Assembly (NCBI GenBank): GCA_025774405.1 | Contig: JALGWB010000021.1 | Location: 1 to 13,649, forward strand | Source of the DNA: a bacterium | Lineage (GTDB): Bacteria > Arandabacterota > Arandabacteria > Arandabacterales > Arandabacteraceae | Length of the DNA: 13,649 nt | Direction of reading: 5' to 3' | In this document: one piece after another, positions 1 through 7,566 of the stretch | How positions within the stretch are numbered: the first letter of the stretch is position 1 | How the letters are laid out: each line of letters begins with the position of its first letter | The notes under the pieces: model-generated | What the model was told of the DNA's origin: nothing | Seen by the model: the letters and a program-made list of their open reading frames with translations, nothing else | The model's database searches: none | Position numbers and translations under genes: made by a program

Positions 1-468
1 CCTGAGGAGCTTAAGTTGATAGTTGAACGTTCAGCAAAGATCCTGGGTGTCGAGATCGATGAAGAAGGTGCACTTGAGATCGCCAGGCGTTCACGTTGTA
101 CACCGCGTGTAGCCAATCGCCTCCTGAGGCGCATCAGGGATTTTGCACAGGTCAAAGGCCAGGGTAAGATTACGAAAGAGATTGCCCGAATGGGTCTTGA
201 TGCGCTTGAGGTTGACGAGCGTGGACTTGATGAGATGGACAAGCGCATCATCACCACCATAATAGAAAAATTCGGTGGTGGTCCTGTTGGCATAAACACC
301 CTTGCTACCGCTGTTGGCGAAGAGGCGGAGACGATTGAGGAGGTTTACGAACCGTACCTGGTCCAGGAGGGCTTTCTTGAGAGAACACCAAGAGGCAGAG
401 AGGCAACTCGACTGGCAACTCGTCACTTTGGGGTGGGAACCAGTAACGATCAAGCAAAACTTTTCTAA
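1..468 (+). CDS. ruvB: RuvB Holliday junction branch-migration helicase, C-terminal part (5' end outside window)
   Basis: RuvB is the hexameric AAA+ motor that, with RuvA, drives branch migration of Holliday junctions in recombinational repair. Only the last 155 residues are here; the frame is open from base 1, so the N-terminal Walker A/B region lies upstream. What remains is the end of the AAA+ small domain, with the sensor-2 segment RSRCTPRVANRLLRRIRDF (bases 88-144), followed by the winged-helix DNA-binding domain, with LDEMDKRIITTIIEKFGGGP and the late YEPYLVQEGFLERTPRGR block, both family hallmarks. The sensor-2 segment normally reads R-G-T/S-P-R; here a Cys (TGT, 97-99) replaces the Gly. 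The stop is TAA, and a DUF2905 gene starts three bases later. Identity is certain; the Cys is the only oddity. Confidence 0.96.
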   Translation, partial: PEELKLIVERSAKILGVEIDEEGALEIARRSRCTPRVANRLLRRIRDFAQVKGQGKITKEIARMGLDALEVDERGLDEMDKRIITTIIEKFGGGPVGINTLATAVGEEAETIEEVYEPYLVQEGFLERTPRGREATRLATRHFGVGTSNDQAKLF

Positions 469-471
469 GGT

Positions 472-693
472 ATGGGTGCTGGGTTTCTCGGTAGATTCTT
501 GATATTCCTCGGACTCTTTATCGTGTTGGTTGGGCTTTTGCTTACCTTCTCTAAACATATTCCATATCTCGGGAGATTGCCGGGTGACATCTTTTATCAA
601 AAAGGCTCGGTGAGAATATATTTCCCTTTGATGACGAGCATACTCATCAGTCTGGTCCTCACAATAGTCATCAACCTGGTTTTCCGGCGTTGA
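472..693 (+). CDS. DUF2905 small membrane protein
   Basis: This 73-residue protein has two predicted membrane helices (about residues 6-25 and 53-71) joined by a conserved loop containing GRLPGDI (34-40) and, just before helix 2, FPLMTSI (51-57). These are the signatures I recall for DUF2905, a family of unknown function with a typical length near 70 residues, often found beside ruv and queA genes. The ATG lies three bases after the ruvB stop, and the only SD-like bases (AAGG across the ruvB stop) are too close to be ideal, so translation is probably coupled to ruvB. The stop codon TGA lies 11 bases before the queA ATG. No catalytic residues are apparent and I assign no function. Confidence 0.85.
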   Translation: MGAGFLGRFLIFLGLFIVLVGLLLTFSKHIPYLGRLPGDIFYQKGSVRIYFPLMTSILISLVLTIVINLVFRR

Positions 694-704
694 ATCTGGA
701 TGAA

Positions 705-1742
705 ATGAGCTTAAGAACCGAAGACTTCGAGTATCATTTGCCTGAAGACCTCATAGCCTACTATCCTGCGGATCGTAGAGAAGACTCGCGTTTATTGGTT
801 CTTGACAGGCAAAAAGGTACGATTGAGCATACCACGTTCAGTAATGTCGGTGATTACCTGGATGCTGGTGACCTGCTGGTTGCCAATGACACCAAGGTCA
901 TGAAGGCACGTCTTCGTGGTCATAAGCGAGCCACAGGTGGCAGGGTAGAGATCTTGCTTCTTCGACCGCATCATGGGAGTGTCTGGGAAGCTCTTGTTTC
1001 ACCATCACGGCGGCTTCATCCTGGCACGGAGGTTACGATTGGGGATCGATACATGTGCCGCGTCGTTGAGCGGCTCGAGGGTTCGAGGCGGCTTATTGAC
1101 CTCGGGAAAGCAGATGTTTTGAAGTTGATGGACGATGTTGGTGAGGTGCCACTGCCACCGTATATCAAACGCCAGCCGTGCGAGATCGATGTTGAGAGAT
1201 ATCAGACTGTTTTCGCTCGCTCGACTGGTTCTGTCGCTGCACCTACTGCCGGACTCCACTTCTCAGAGGATCTTCTCCGAAAACTTCTGGGCAAGGGAAT
1301 CGCAATTGCTTATCTTACTTTGCATGTTGGTCCGGGCACTTTCGTACCCGTAAGAGAGTCTGATCCACGGCTCCATAGGCTTGATCCCGAGTACTTTGAG
1401 ATCTCGGAAGCCTGTTGCAACAAGATAGCGAATGCAAGAAGCCATGGGAAGCGAGTGATTGCAGTGGGAACGACGTCGGTAAGAGCTCTTGAGACAGCCG
1501 GTGAAGCTGCAAGTGGGAAGTTCATCGAACCCAGGAGGGGCTGGACTCACAAGTTCATTTTACCACCTTGTGATTTCAAGATCGTCGATGCATTGATTAC
1601 CAATTTTCATCTTCCACGTTCTACCTTGCTCATGCTTGTCTGTGCCTTTGCCGGTCGGGAACTCGTAATGAAAGCCTACCAGGAGGCTGTTGCCAGGCGC
1701 TACAGGTTTTATAGCTACGGGGATTCAATGTTGATAGTGTAG
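705..1742 (+). CDS. queA: S-adenosylmethionine:tRNA ribosyltransferase-isomerase QueA
   Basis: QueA transfers and isomerises the ribosyl moiety of SAM onto preQ1 at tRNA position 34, giving epoxyqueuosine; it acts in the cytosol after Tgt. The 345-residue product matches the family's usual 340-360. Visible motifs in order are DFEYHLPEDLIAYYP near the N-terminus, NDTKVMKARL (61-70), TGGRVEILLLRP (77-88), APTAGLHF (179-186), GPGTFVPVR (209-217), VGTTSVRALE (254-263), TNFHLPRSTLLMLV (299-312) and the C-terminal YRFYSYGDSMLI. I chose the ATG at 705 because family members begin just before the DFxYxLP motif. A TTG at 690 in the same frame overlaps the DUF2905 stop and would add five residues. The gene ends in TAG, which overlaps the tgt ribosome-binding site. 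It is paired with tgt, as in many bacteria. Confidence 0.95.
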   Translation: MSLRTEDFEYHLPEDLIAYYPADRREDSRLLVLDRQKGTIEHTTFSNVGDYLDAGDLLVANDTKVMKARLRGHKRATGGRVEILLLRPHHGSVWEALVSPSRRLHPGTEVTIGDRYMCRVVERLEGSRRLIDLGKADVLKLMDDVGEVPLPPYIKRQPCEIDVERYQTVFARSTGSVAAPTAGLHFSEDLLRKLLGKGIAIAYLTLHVGPGTFVPVRESDPRLHRLDPEYFEISEACCNKIANARSHGKRVIAVGTTSVRALETAGEAASGKFIEPRRGWTHKFILPPCDFKIVDALITNFHLPRSTLLMLVCAFAGRELVMKAYQEAVARRYRFYSYGDSMLIV

Positions 1743-1745
1743 GAG
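1741..1745 (+). promoter_or_regulatory. Shine-Dalgarno AGGAG for tgt, overlapping the queA stop
   Basis: AGGAG begins within the queA TAG stop and ends eight bases before the TTG at 1754. It supports this non-ATG start for tgt and suggests that ribosomes finishing queA influence tgt initiation. Confidence 0.7.
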
Positions 1746-1753
1746 CTGGCACA

Positions 1754-2878
1754 TTGGAGTTTGAAATCATACATATCGATGCCAGGACAGGAGCTCGGGC
1801 GGGCATAATCCGCAATCGGGGATTCACTGCCTACACACCTGTCTTCATGACCGTTGGTACGCAGGGTACGGTCAAGGCATTGTCACCAAAAGACCTCAAG
1901 CAAGCGGGTGTACAGATTGTGCTTGCCAACACCTATCATCTCTACCTGAGACCGGGTACTGACATTATTGCCAAAGCTGGCGGCATTGCGAAATTCATGA
2001 GCTGGGACGGACTCACGCTGACCGACAGTGGTGGATTCCAGATATTCAGCATGGCAGACCTCACCAAGATAGAGCGTGAAGGTGTCACCTTCAGATCGCA
2101 TCTTGATGGTTCGCTTCACTTCCTTTCACCCGAGCAGGTAATTGAGATCCAGGGTGAAATTGGCGCTGATATAATTATGGTACTTGATGAGTGCACTGGT
2201 TATCCCTTATCCTTTGAACGGGCAAGGAAATCGGCTGAGCTTACGATCGAGTGGGCAGAGCGCTCAAGAAGACGCTTTGACGAGCTTGGCCTGGGGAAGC
2301 AACAGGCTATCTTTGGAATTGTTCAGGGTAGCACTTACGAGACATTGAGGCGCAGGTGTGCCGAGGAGCTCAAGCAGATAGGTTTTGATGGCTATGCGAT
2401 CGGGGGACTTTCAGTTGGTGAGCCCAAGAGTGCTATGTTCGAGATGCTGACTGCGACATCAGATGCCTTGCCATGGGAACAGCCCAGGTATCTTATGGGC
2501 GTTGGCTTCCCGGAGGATATTGTTGAAAGTGTTGCCAGGGGTATCGACATGTTTGACTGTGTGATGCCGACAAGGAATGCCCGCAACGGTTCACTTTTTA
2601 CTTCAAGGGGTAAGCTGGTCGTCAAGAATGCCGCTTATGCTGAGGACTTCCGCCCTGTTGACCCTGAATGTGACTGTTATACCTGCAAGCATTTTTCAAG
2701 GGCTTATCTGAGGCATCTCTTCAATGCAGGGGAACTGCTTGCACCCTATCTTGCAACATTGCACAATGTAACCTTCTTTCAGAAACTGATGGTGCAGATG
2801 CGTCAAGCTATTGTCGAAGACAGATTCAGTGAATGGCGAAAAGGCTTTCTTTCCAAAGTTTCTTCGGAACAGGATTAG
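1754..2878 (+). CDS. tgt: tRNA-guanine transglycosylase Tgt (queuine/preQ1 inserting)
   Basis: Tgt swaps guanine-34 for preQ1 in tRNAs with GUN anticodons (Asp, Asn, His, Tyr), the step before QueA. The 374-residue product starts at TTG, supported by AGGAG eight bases upstream and by the family-like N-terminus MEFEIIHIDARTGARAG. Key sites are DSGGFQ (91-96, with the Asp of the general acid/base site), GGLSVGEP (217-224) and MFDCVMPTRNARNG, where D268 corresponds to the catalytic nucleophile D264 of the E. coli enzyme. The zinc site is complete: C306, C308, C311 and H337, offset by four from E. coli like the nucleophile. All catalytic and zinc residues are present, so the enzyme should be active. 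It ends in TAG, four bases before the strong yajC SD. Confidence 0.97.
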   Translation: MEFEIIHIDARTGARAGIIRNRGFTAYTPVFMTVGTQGTVKALSPKDLKQAGVQIVLANTYHLYLRPGTDIIAKAGGIAKFMSWDGLTLTDSGGFQIFSMADLTKIEREGVTFRSHLDGSLHFLSPEQVIEIQGEIGADIIMVLDECTGYPLSFERARKSAELTIEWAERSRRRFDELGLGKQQAIFGIVQGSTYETLRRRCAEELKQIGFDGYAIGGLSVGEPKSAMFEMLTATSDALPWEQPRYLMGVGFPEDIVESVARGIDMFDCVMPTRNARNGSLFTSRGKLVVKNAAYAEDFRPVDPECDCYTCKHFSRAYLRHLFNAGELLAPYLATLHNVTFFQKLMVQMRQAIVEDRFSEWRKGFLSKVSSEQD

Positions 2879-2893
2879 ACTGGAGGTGACCAG

Positions 2894-3238
2894 ATGTGGC
2901 TATTGTCAAGCCTGGTTGGATCAATTGGTGTTGTCCTGGCCCAGTGTGATCAGCAGGGGCAAGGGCAGGCGGGCGGAGGAGGATTGATAGGGCTTTGGCC
3001 TATCATTCTGATATTCGTCATTTTCTACTTTCTGCTCATCCGCCCACAGCAGAAGAGGCAGAAGGAGCATCAAAAGATGCTGGAGTCACTCAGGAAGGGT
3101 GACAGGGTGCTTACCTCGGGTGGCATCTATGGCACTGTTGTGGGAGTTAAGGATGATGTTGTGGTGGTCAAGATTGCTGAAAACGTCAAGGTTGAGCTTG
3201 CAAAATCAGCAGTGTCTCATATTGTTTCAAGGGATTAA
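2894..3238 (+). CDS. yajC: Sec translocon accessory subunit YajC
   Basis: YajC is a small inner-membrane protein that associates with SecDF-YidC and the SecYEG translocon. The 114-residue product has a hydrophobic N-terminal stretch (1-17), a Gly/Gln-rich linker (about 20-32), one strong membrane helix (about 33-49) followed by the signature LIRPQQKRQKEHQKML (48-63), and a small cytosolic domain with GDRVLTSGGIYGTV (69-82). A near-perfect SD, GGAGGTGA (2882-2889), lies four bases before the ATG. The first hydrophobic stretch may be a cleavable signal, as in some Gram-negative YajC proteins. It ends in AQC, but Gln before the Cys does not fit a lipobox. secD and secF, the frequent next genes, are absent; def follows after three bases. 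Confidence 0.95.
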   Translation: MWLLSSLVGSIGVVLAQCDQQGQGQAGGGGLIGLWPIILIFVIFYFLLIRPQQKRQKEHQKMLESLRKGDRVLTSGGIYGTVVGVKDDVVVVKIAENVKVELAKSAVSHIVSRD

Positions 3239-3241
3239 GCA

Positions 3242-3769
3242 ATGAAACCTGAAGAAATCCGACTGTACGGAGATCCTGTGCTCCGTGTACGTTGTTTGCC
3301 GGTCGATGCAATCAATGATGACGTCAGAACTCTTGCCGCCAAGCTCGTTGCCACAGTAGATTATGCTCAGGGACTCGGCCTGGCTGCTCCACAAATCGGC
3401 GCCACATGGCGTGTCATTGTGGTTGTCGAAACACAGGATGATGAACGCAAGCATCATGTAGTGGTAAATCCTGAGATTATATCAGCTTGCGGGGAAGACA
3501 TCTCCGAGGAAGGATGCCTCAGTATTCCAGGCATCTACGCTTCTGTCAAGAGGCCACAGAGTGTCGTCGTCAAAGGGCTTGATATCGCTGGTGAAAGCAT
3601 AACCATTGAGGCAAGTGGGCTTATGGCGAGAGCCTTCGCTCATGAAATAGACCATCTCGATGGCATCCTCTTCATCGATAGATTGAGCATCGTAAAACGT
3701 GGACTCTTGCGTAGGAAGCTTAAGGAGCTCAAGAAGCGTGCAGAGGGAAAAATGAGTTCTACACGATGA
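3242..3769 (+). CDS. def: Peptide deformylase
   Basis: Peptide deformylase removes the formyl group from the N-terminal methionine of nascent proteins at the ribosome exit. The 175-residue protein carries all three family motifs: GLGLAAPQIG (44-53), EEGCLSIPG (89-97, metal ligand C92) and HEIDHLDG (134-141, ligands H134 and H138 with catalytic E135). The metal is normally Fe(II). The C-terminus is a basic helix with a KELKKRAEGK segment. The ATG lies three bases after the yajC stop, with an AAGGGA (3229-3234) SD-like element inside the end of yajC. Its TGA overlaps the fmt ATG (ATGA), so synthesis of the formylating and deformylating enzymes is likely coupled. Confidence 0.97.
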   Translation: MKPEEIRLYGDPVLRVRCLPVDAINDDVRTLAAKLVATVDYAQGLGLAAPQIGATWRVIVVVETQDDERKHHVVVNPEIISACGEDISEEGCLSIPGIYASVKRPQSVVVKGLDIAGESITIEASGLMARAFAHEIDHLDGILFIDRLSIVKRGLLRRKLKELKKRAEGKMSSTR

Positions 3770-4710
3770 GGATAATTTTCTGTGGCAGTCCTGGCTTTGC
3801 TGTTCCCAGTCTTGAAAAATTGCTTACAAGCGAGCATGAAGTGGTTGCAGTAGTTACCCAACCTGATCGGCCTGCAGGTCGTGGGCTAAACCTTAAGCCT
3901 CCACCTGTAAAGGAAGTGGCTCTGCGGCATGGGCTTGACGTCATCCAGCCTGAGAAGTTCAATACCCGCTCGGTGCTTGACAGGCTGCAGATGCTTGAAC
4001 CCGATCTCATCGTAGTTGTTGCTTATGGCAAGATATTCCGTCGTAGAAGCCTCAGTATCCCCAGGCTGGGCTGTGTCAACCTCCATGCTTCACTGCTTCC
4101 GAAGTATAGGGGCATCGCACCTGTAAATTGGGCAATAATAAACGGTGAGACAACAACAGGTGTTACAACGATCTTTATGGATGAGGGGATAGACACAGGT
4201 GACATGATTCTCTGGAGAGAGATTTCCATCGGCGAGGACGAGACTGCTGGTGAGCTGCTTGCAAGACTGACCGATCTTGGTGCTCAGGTGCTGGCTGAAA
4301 CTTGCGATCTGATTGCTGAAGGGAAGGCGATCCGTCACAAGCAAGACGAGACTCTCGCCAGCTATGCACCCAGGTTGAGTAAGGAGGATGGCCTGGTAAC
4401 ATGGGGTACAACTGCATCTCGATTGCATAACCTCATCCGTGGCGTGACTCCCTGGCCGGGGGCGGTCGCCCGAATAGGTGACAAAGCAGTAAAGATATTG
4501 AGAACATCACTCGGGCCTGATGTCTCAGGCAATCCTGGTGAGATATGGGAGATCAACTCAAACGGTATCCTCGTGAGCTGCTCTGAGGGTTCTATCTGGC
4601 TACGGCAGCTGCAGGCACCTGGTAAGAGAGCCCTGCCTGGCAATGAATTCGCTCGCGGCCATCGTCTCAAGGTTGGAGATAAGATTGAAAATGGAAAAAG
4701 AGATACTTAA
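3766..4710 (+). CDS. fmt: Methionyl-tRNA formyltransferase
   Basis: Fmt transfers a formyl group from 10-formyl-tetrahydrofolate to the amino group of Met on initiator tRNA. The 314-residue product is of normal length. The N-terminal Rossmann-like domain begins MRIIFCGSPGFAVPSLEKL and holds the catalytic triad by alignment to E. coli: N105 and H107 in VNLHASLLPKYRG, and D143 in MDEGIDTGDMI. The C-terminal tRNA-binding domain starts near residue 205, with YAPRLSKEDGLVTWG and IRGVTPWPGA. The start forms an ATGA overlap with def, and the 3' end overlaps the DUF116 gene by 20 bases. It pairs functionally with def: one adds the formyl group, the other removes it. Confidence 0.97.
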   Translation: MRIIFCGSPGFAVPSLEKLLTSEHEVVAVVTQPDRPAGRGLNLKPPPVKEVALRHGLDVIQPEKFNTRSVLDRLQMLEPDLIVVVAYGKIFRRRSLSIPRLGCVNLHASLLPKYRGIAPVNWAIINGETTTGVTTIFMDEGIDTGDMILWREISIGEDETAGELLARLTDLGAQVLAETCDLIAEGKAIRHKQDETLASYAPRLSKEDGLVTWGTTASRLHNLIRGVTPWPGAVARIGDKAVKILRTSLGPDVSGNPGEIWEINSNGILVSCSEGSIWLRQLQAPGKRALPGNEFARGHRLKVGDKIENGKRDT

Positions 4711-5545
4711 GGGAAAAAATCTCTTCATCCTGCTTTCCTTTCTCGGTGTGGTCTTCCTGGGTATTGTACTTCTCGGGTGCTGGTATCTCATAACACCGAG
4801 ACTCGGTCAGCTTCAGATTCAGCTGCCCGTGGTTGTTGGTATGGCCTTCATCACTATTTACCTGGCGATCGTTGCCCTTTTCAGCCTCATCGTTCTCAGT
4901 GCCTATCTCGAGAAAGATCTGATTTCAGCAAAGAAGATAACCGTGCGAATTCTTTTCCCACTTGCTACTGTCATTGGCAAACTTCTGAGGATACCTCAGG
5001 ATCGGATCAGAGCATCGTTCATCGAGATGAACAACTCGCTTGTTAGATCGTCGGTCGGGCTGATCCCGGGTGACAGACTGCTGCTTCTTCTGCCGCACTG
5101 TCTCCAGAGTTTCCAGTGCCCCCACCGAGTCACATCTGAAGTGCGAAACTGTCGCCACTGTGGTGGCTGTGAAATAGCTGACCTCATCGACATGTGCAGC
5201 CGCTACGGCGTGAAAATGTCGATTGCAACAGGCGGTACGCTTGCCAGGCGTGTGATTGTTGAGACAAGACCAAAGGCAATCGTTGCAGTGGCTTGCGAGC
5301 GAGATCTGACGAGCGGAATCCAGGATAGCTACCCAATACCTGTGATTGGCATCCTGAATGAGCGCCCCTTCGGTCCATGCCGTGATACGAAAGTCGATTT
5401 GGCATTGGTCGAAGCGGCCATCTCTTTTTTCCTCAAGGCCCAGCCGAAGCCTGTCACCCAGAGTGCAGCGGGAGAGGCTAGATCTGGTGAGAGGGAGAAG
5501 CAGTGGGAAATATCTCAGCACGTGAAATCGCACTCCGGGTCTTAA
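4691..5545 (+). CDS. DUF116 membrane-anchored cysteine-rich protein
   Basis: This 284-residue protein has two N-terminal membrane helices (about 11-34 and 46-71) and a soluble domain matching what I recall of DUF116. Visible hallmarks are LLLLLPHCLQ (130-139), the cysteine cluster C143, C154, C157 and C160 (NCRHCGGC), IATGGTLARR (178-187), VAVACERDL (198-206), and ILNERPFGPC (221-230). With C137, C169, C202 and C230 there are eight cysteines in the soluble domain, suggesting a metal or Fe-S site; this is inference and the family's function is unknown to me. I prefer the ATG at 4691 over the one at 4643 because the upstream option adds 16 unlikely residues and overlaps fmt by 68 bases. GGAGAT (4675-4680) lies 10 bases before the ATG. 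The 3' end overlaps rsmB by 43 bases. The charged tail after about residue 255 looks non-conserved. Confidence 0.85.
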   Translation: MEKEILKGKNLFILLSFLGVVFLGIVLLGCWYLITPRLGQLQIQLPVVVGMAFITIYLAIVALFSLIVLSAYLEKDLISAKKITVRILFPLATVIGKLLRIPQDRIRASFIEMNNSLVRSSVGLIPGDRLLLLLPHCLQSFQCPHRVTSEVRNCRHCGGCEIADLIDMCSRYGVKMSIATGGTLARRVIVETRPKAIVAVACERDLTSGIQDSYPIPVIGILNERPFGPCRDTKVDLALVEAAISFFLKAQPKPVTQSAAGEARSGEREKQWEISQHVKSHSGS

Positions 5546-6831
5546 TCGAGTATCCAGGCAGGGCCAAACCCGACGAGCTGCTCGAACGTTATCTCGAGGA
5601 TTTCGATCCCGAACGAAGGGAAAGGGCTCTTGCAACCCACCTGGTTAGTGGTACAATCAAATGGAGAAGAAGGCTGGATTACGTCATAAGAACACTTTCC
5701 CGCAAGGGTCGGGCCGTATCCCCATTAGCACTGAATGCCTTAAGGATTTCGCTTTACCAATTGATGTTTCTTGACAAAGTACCGGATTATAGTGCCACAA
5801 GCGAGGGAGTAGAGCTTGTCAAGAAGTATGGAGACAGGTTTGAAGCCAACTATGTGAATGCGATCCTGAGGCGTTTCCTCAGGGACCGTCAGAATCTTAC
5901 CTTTCCCGACCTGGAAAAGGATCCCGTTCGTCATATCTCAACCGTGTGGTCGCATCCGCCATGGCTCATCCGCCGCTATCTCCGGCGCTATTCGATCGAG
6001 GAAACCATAAAGATTGTCGAGGCAAACAATCGAATTCCTGACATTGGCCTGAGGGCGAACCTTCTTCGGGCTTCGCTTGAGGATCTTAGAAAAATTCTCA
6101 TCGAGGATGGTGCAGAGGTTGTGTCTCAGGGATTTGCAGGCTTACCCCACCTCTACGTGCGTGGGCTCACACCAATTGAAAGTGCCCGATCCTATCGAGA
6201 GGGGCTGTTTCAGGTCCAGGATGCAGCCTCGACTCTTGCCGGTAGGATTGTATCGCCCCGGCCAGGCAGTCGGATCATTGATCTCTGCAGTGCACCTGGA
6301 GGCAAGGTCACCCATCTCTATGAGATTGTACGGGGCAGAGCTACCGTTGTTGCAGCTGATGTATCATTCAGCAGATTGCTCAGGGTGAGGATGAATGCTG
6401 AACGGCTTGGGCACGATGGCATGATGTTTGCCATCGGTGATGCAAGACAACCCGGATTTCACAACTGTGATTTCGTTCTGGTCGATGCGCCGTGTACGGG
6501 ACTGGGTGTGCTCGCACGCCGGTGGGATTTGAGATGGAGCAAGCGGGAAGCGGACATCCAGCGAATGGCCGCATTGCAGGTGGAGATACTGACTCATGCA
6601 ATCGATGTTGCTGGCAGGGGAGGTTTCGTGGTATACAGTACCTGCAGCATTGAGCCGGAGGAGAATGAGGGCGTTGTCGAAACGGTTATAAAGCGGAGAA
6701 AGGATGTGCGGTTGAGCGACATAAGTCCACTTGTGCCTGCTGATGTCGTCTATAAATATGGTATGATGCTGACGCTACCTCATGTTCACGGCGTTGACGG
6801 CATGTTTGCTGCAAGATTGGAGCGGTGCTAG
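5503..6831 (+). CDS. rsmB: 16S rRNA (cytosine-967-C5)-methyltransferase RsmB
   Basis: RsmB methylates C967 of 16S rRNA with SAM. The 442-residue product has the standard two-part layout. An N-terminal NusB-like RNA-binding domain (about 1-140) contains LVSGTIKWRRRLDYVI and VNAILRRFLRD. The C-terminal Rossmann methyltransferase contains the SAM motif DLCSAPGGK (260-268), VDAPCTGLG (327-335, with C331 of motif IV needed for product release) and VYSTCSIEPEENE (377-389, with C381 as the nucleophile of motif VI). Both cysteines of the two-Cys mechanism are present. It starts at GTG with AGGGAG (5492-5497) five bases upstream, inside the end of the DUF116 gene. The DUF116-rsmB order is one I associate with Desulfobacterota and clostridial genomes. 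Confidence 0.95.
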   Translation: MGNISAREIALRVLIEYPGRAKPDELLERYLEDFDPERRERALATHLVSGTIKWRRRLDYVIRTLSRKGRAVSPLALNALRISLYQLMFLDKVPDYSATSEGVELVKKYGDRFEANYVNAILRRFLRDRQNLTFPDLEKDPVRHISTVWSHPPWLIRRYLRRYSIEETIKIVEANNRIPDIGLRANLLRASLEDLRKILIEDGAEVVSQGFAGLPHLYVRGLTPIESARSYREGLFQVQDAASTLAGRIVSPRPGSRIIDLCSAPGGKVTHLYEIVRGRATVVAADVSFSRLLRVRMNAERLGHDGMMFAIGDARQPGFHNCDFVLVDAPCTGLGVLARRWDLRWSKREADIQRMAALQVEILTHAIDVAGRGGFVVYSTCSIEPEENEGVVETVIKRRKDVRLSDISPLVPADVVYKYGMMLTLPHVHGVDGMFAARLERC

Positions 6832-6834
6832 AGG

Positions 6835-7566
6835 ATGCGGCGTGTACTCATCTATCTTGCCATAGCAGTTGGAACGACCGTAGGAATTGCTCTGGTGCTG
6901 AATCTTGTGATGACTATCGTCATTGGTGGACGCCAAGTTGCCGTACCGGATGTTCGTGGCATGCTTCAGGATCGCGCAACTGCCGTGCTCGAGCAGGCGG
7001 GGCTCCGCTATGAAATTGACGGTGAGCGCTACAGTGTCGAATTTCCGGAAAGCACTATCTGTGATCAACACCCTGTGGCAGGGCATGTCGTCAAGCAGGG
7101 TAGAACCATTCTTCTAACGATGAGCAAAGGTGCCCAGTTCGTCGATGTGCCTTATTGCATTGGCAGACCTATCCGTGGGGCGATGATAATGATCGAGAGA
7201 GCGGGGTTGGTGGTTGGTCAGATAGCATATGCAAGCCAGCTCAAAGGTTATCCAGGCGAGGTGATATCAGCTGAGCCCCAACCAGGCACGAGAGCTCTCA
7301 AGGGGAGCCGCATCAATCTCCTGGTCAATGCTGGCTTGCCCGTGGCACGAGTGATTCTGCCGGACCTGCGGGGTGAGCTCTATCTTTCAACAAAGATGAA
7401 GCTTGAGCGGCTTGGGCTGCTTGTCAGGGAATCAAGTCTCGATAGGGAATTCAATCCCTTGAGATCACGCATACTCATGCATGAGCCAGTCGCTGGCTCA
7501 ATTGTATCACGAGGGGATACTATCGATCTGGTAATATCAGCTGAGATGGAGAATCCGAATCTATGA
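6835..7566 (+). CDS. Membrane-anchored protein with three PASTA domains
   Basis: This 243-residue protein has a short cytosolic N-terminus, one membrane helix (about 5-30) and three consecutive PASTA domains: about 36-99 (starting VAVPDVRGM), 103-167 (starting VDVPYCIGR) and 173-236 (starting VILPDLRGE). Each has the typical alternation of a VPD-like strand, a helix ending in GL, a P-x-G-turn and a terminal hydrophobic strand. PASTA domains bind peptidoglycan fragments in Stk1-type kinases and class B PBPs, but no kinase or transpeptidase domain is attached, so this is an isolated extracytoplasmic PASTA protein of unknown role. It starts three bases after the rsmB stop, with GGAG (6819-6822) as a possible SD, and its TGA overlaps the rpe ATG. 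Similar stand-alone PASTA genes sit between rsmB and rpe in Desulfobacterota, from memory. Confidence 0.88.
   Translation: MRRVLIYLAIAVGTTVGIALVLNLVMTIVIGGRQVAVPDVRGMLQDRATAVLEQAGLRYEIDGERYSVEFPESTICDQHPVAGHVVKQGRTILLTMSKGAQFVDVPYCIGRPIRGAMIMIERAGLVVGQIAYASQLKGYPGEVISAEPQPGTRALKGSRINLLVNAGLPVARVILPDLRGELYLSTKMKLERLGLLVRESSLDREFNPLRSRILMHEPVAGSIVSRGDTIDLVISAEMENPNL

Noticed and set aside
91..600. A 169-codon open frame on the minus strand opposite ruvB and the DUF2905 gene
   Set aside because: It is antisense to conserved RuvB winged-helix codons and has no domain or motif; a shadow frame.
2894..2950. YajC as a lipoprotein (hydrophobic N-terminus followed by Cys18)
   Set aside because: Gln at the -1 position does not fit the lipobox, and YajC proteins are integral membrane proteins.
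4643..4690. Upstream ATG start for the DUF116 protein
   Set aside because: It would overlap fmt by 68 bases and add 16 residues read out of frame from fmt; the ATG at 4691 gives a typical N-terminus just before the first membrane helix.
4925..5635. A 236-codon open frame on the minus strand opposite the DUF116 and rsmB genes
   Set aside because: It lies opposite two well-supported overlapping genes, has no recognisable domain and a Cys/Arg/His-rich composition typical of antisense shadows, and no SD was seen.
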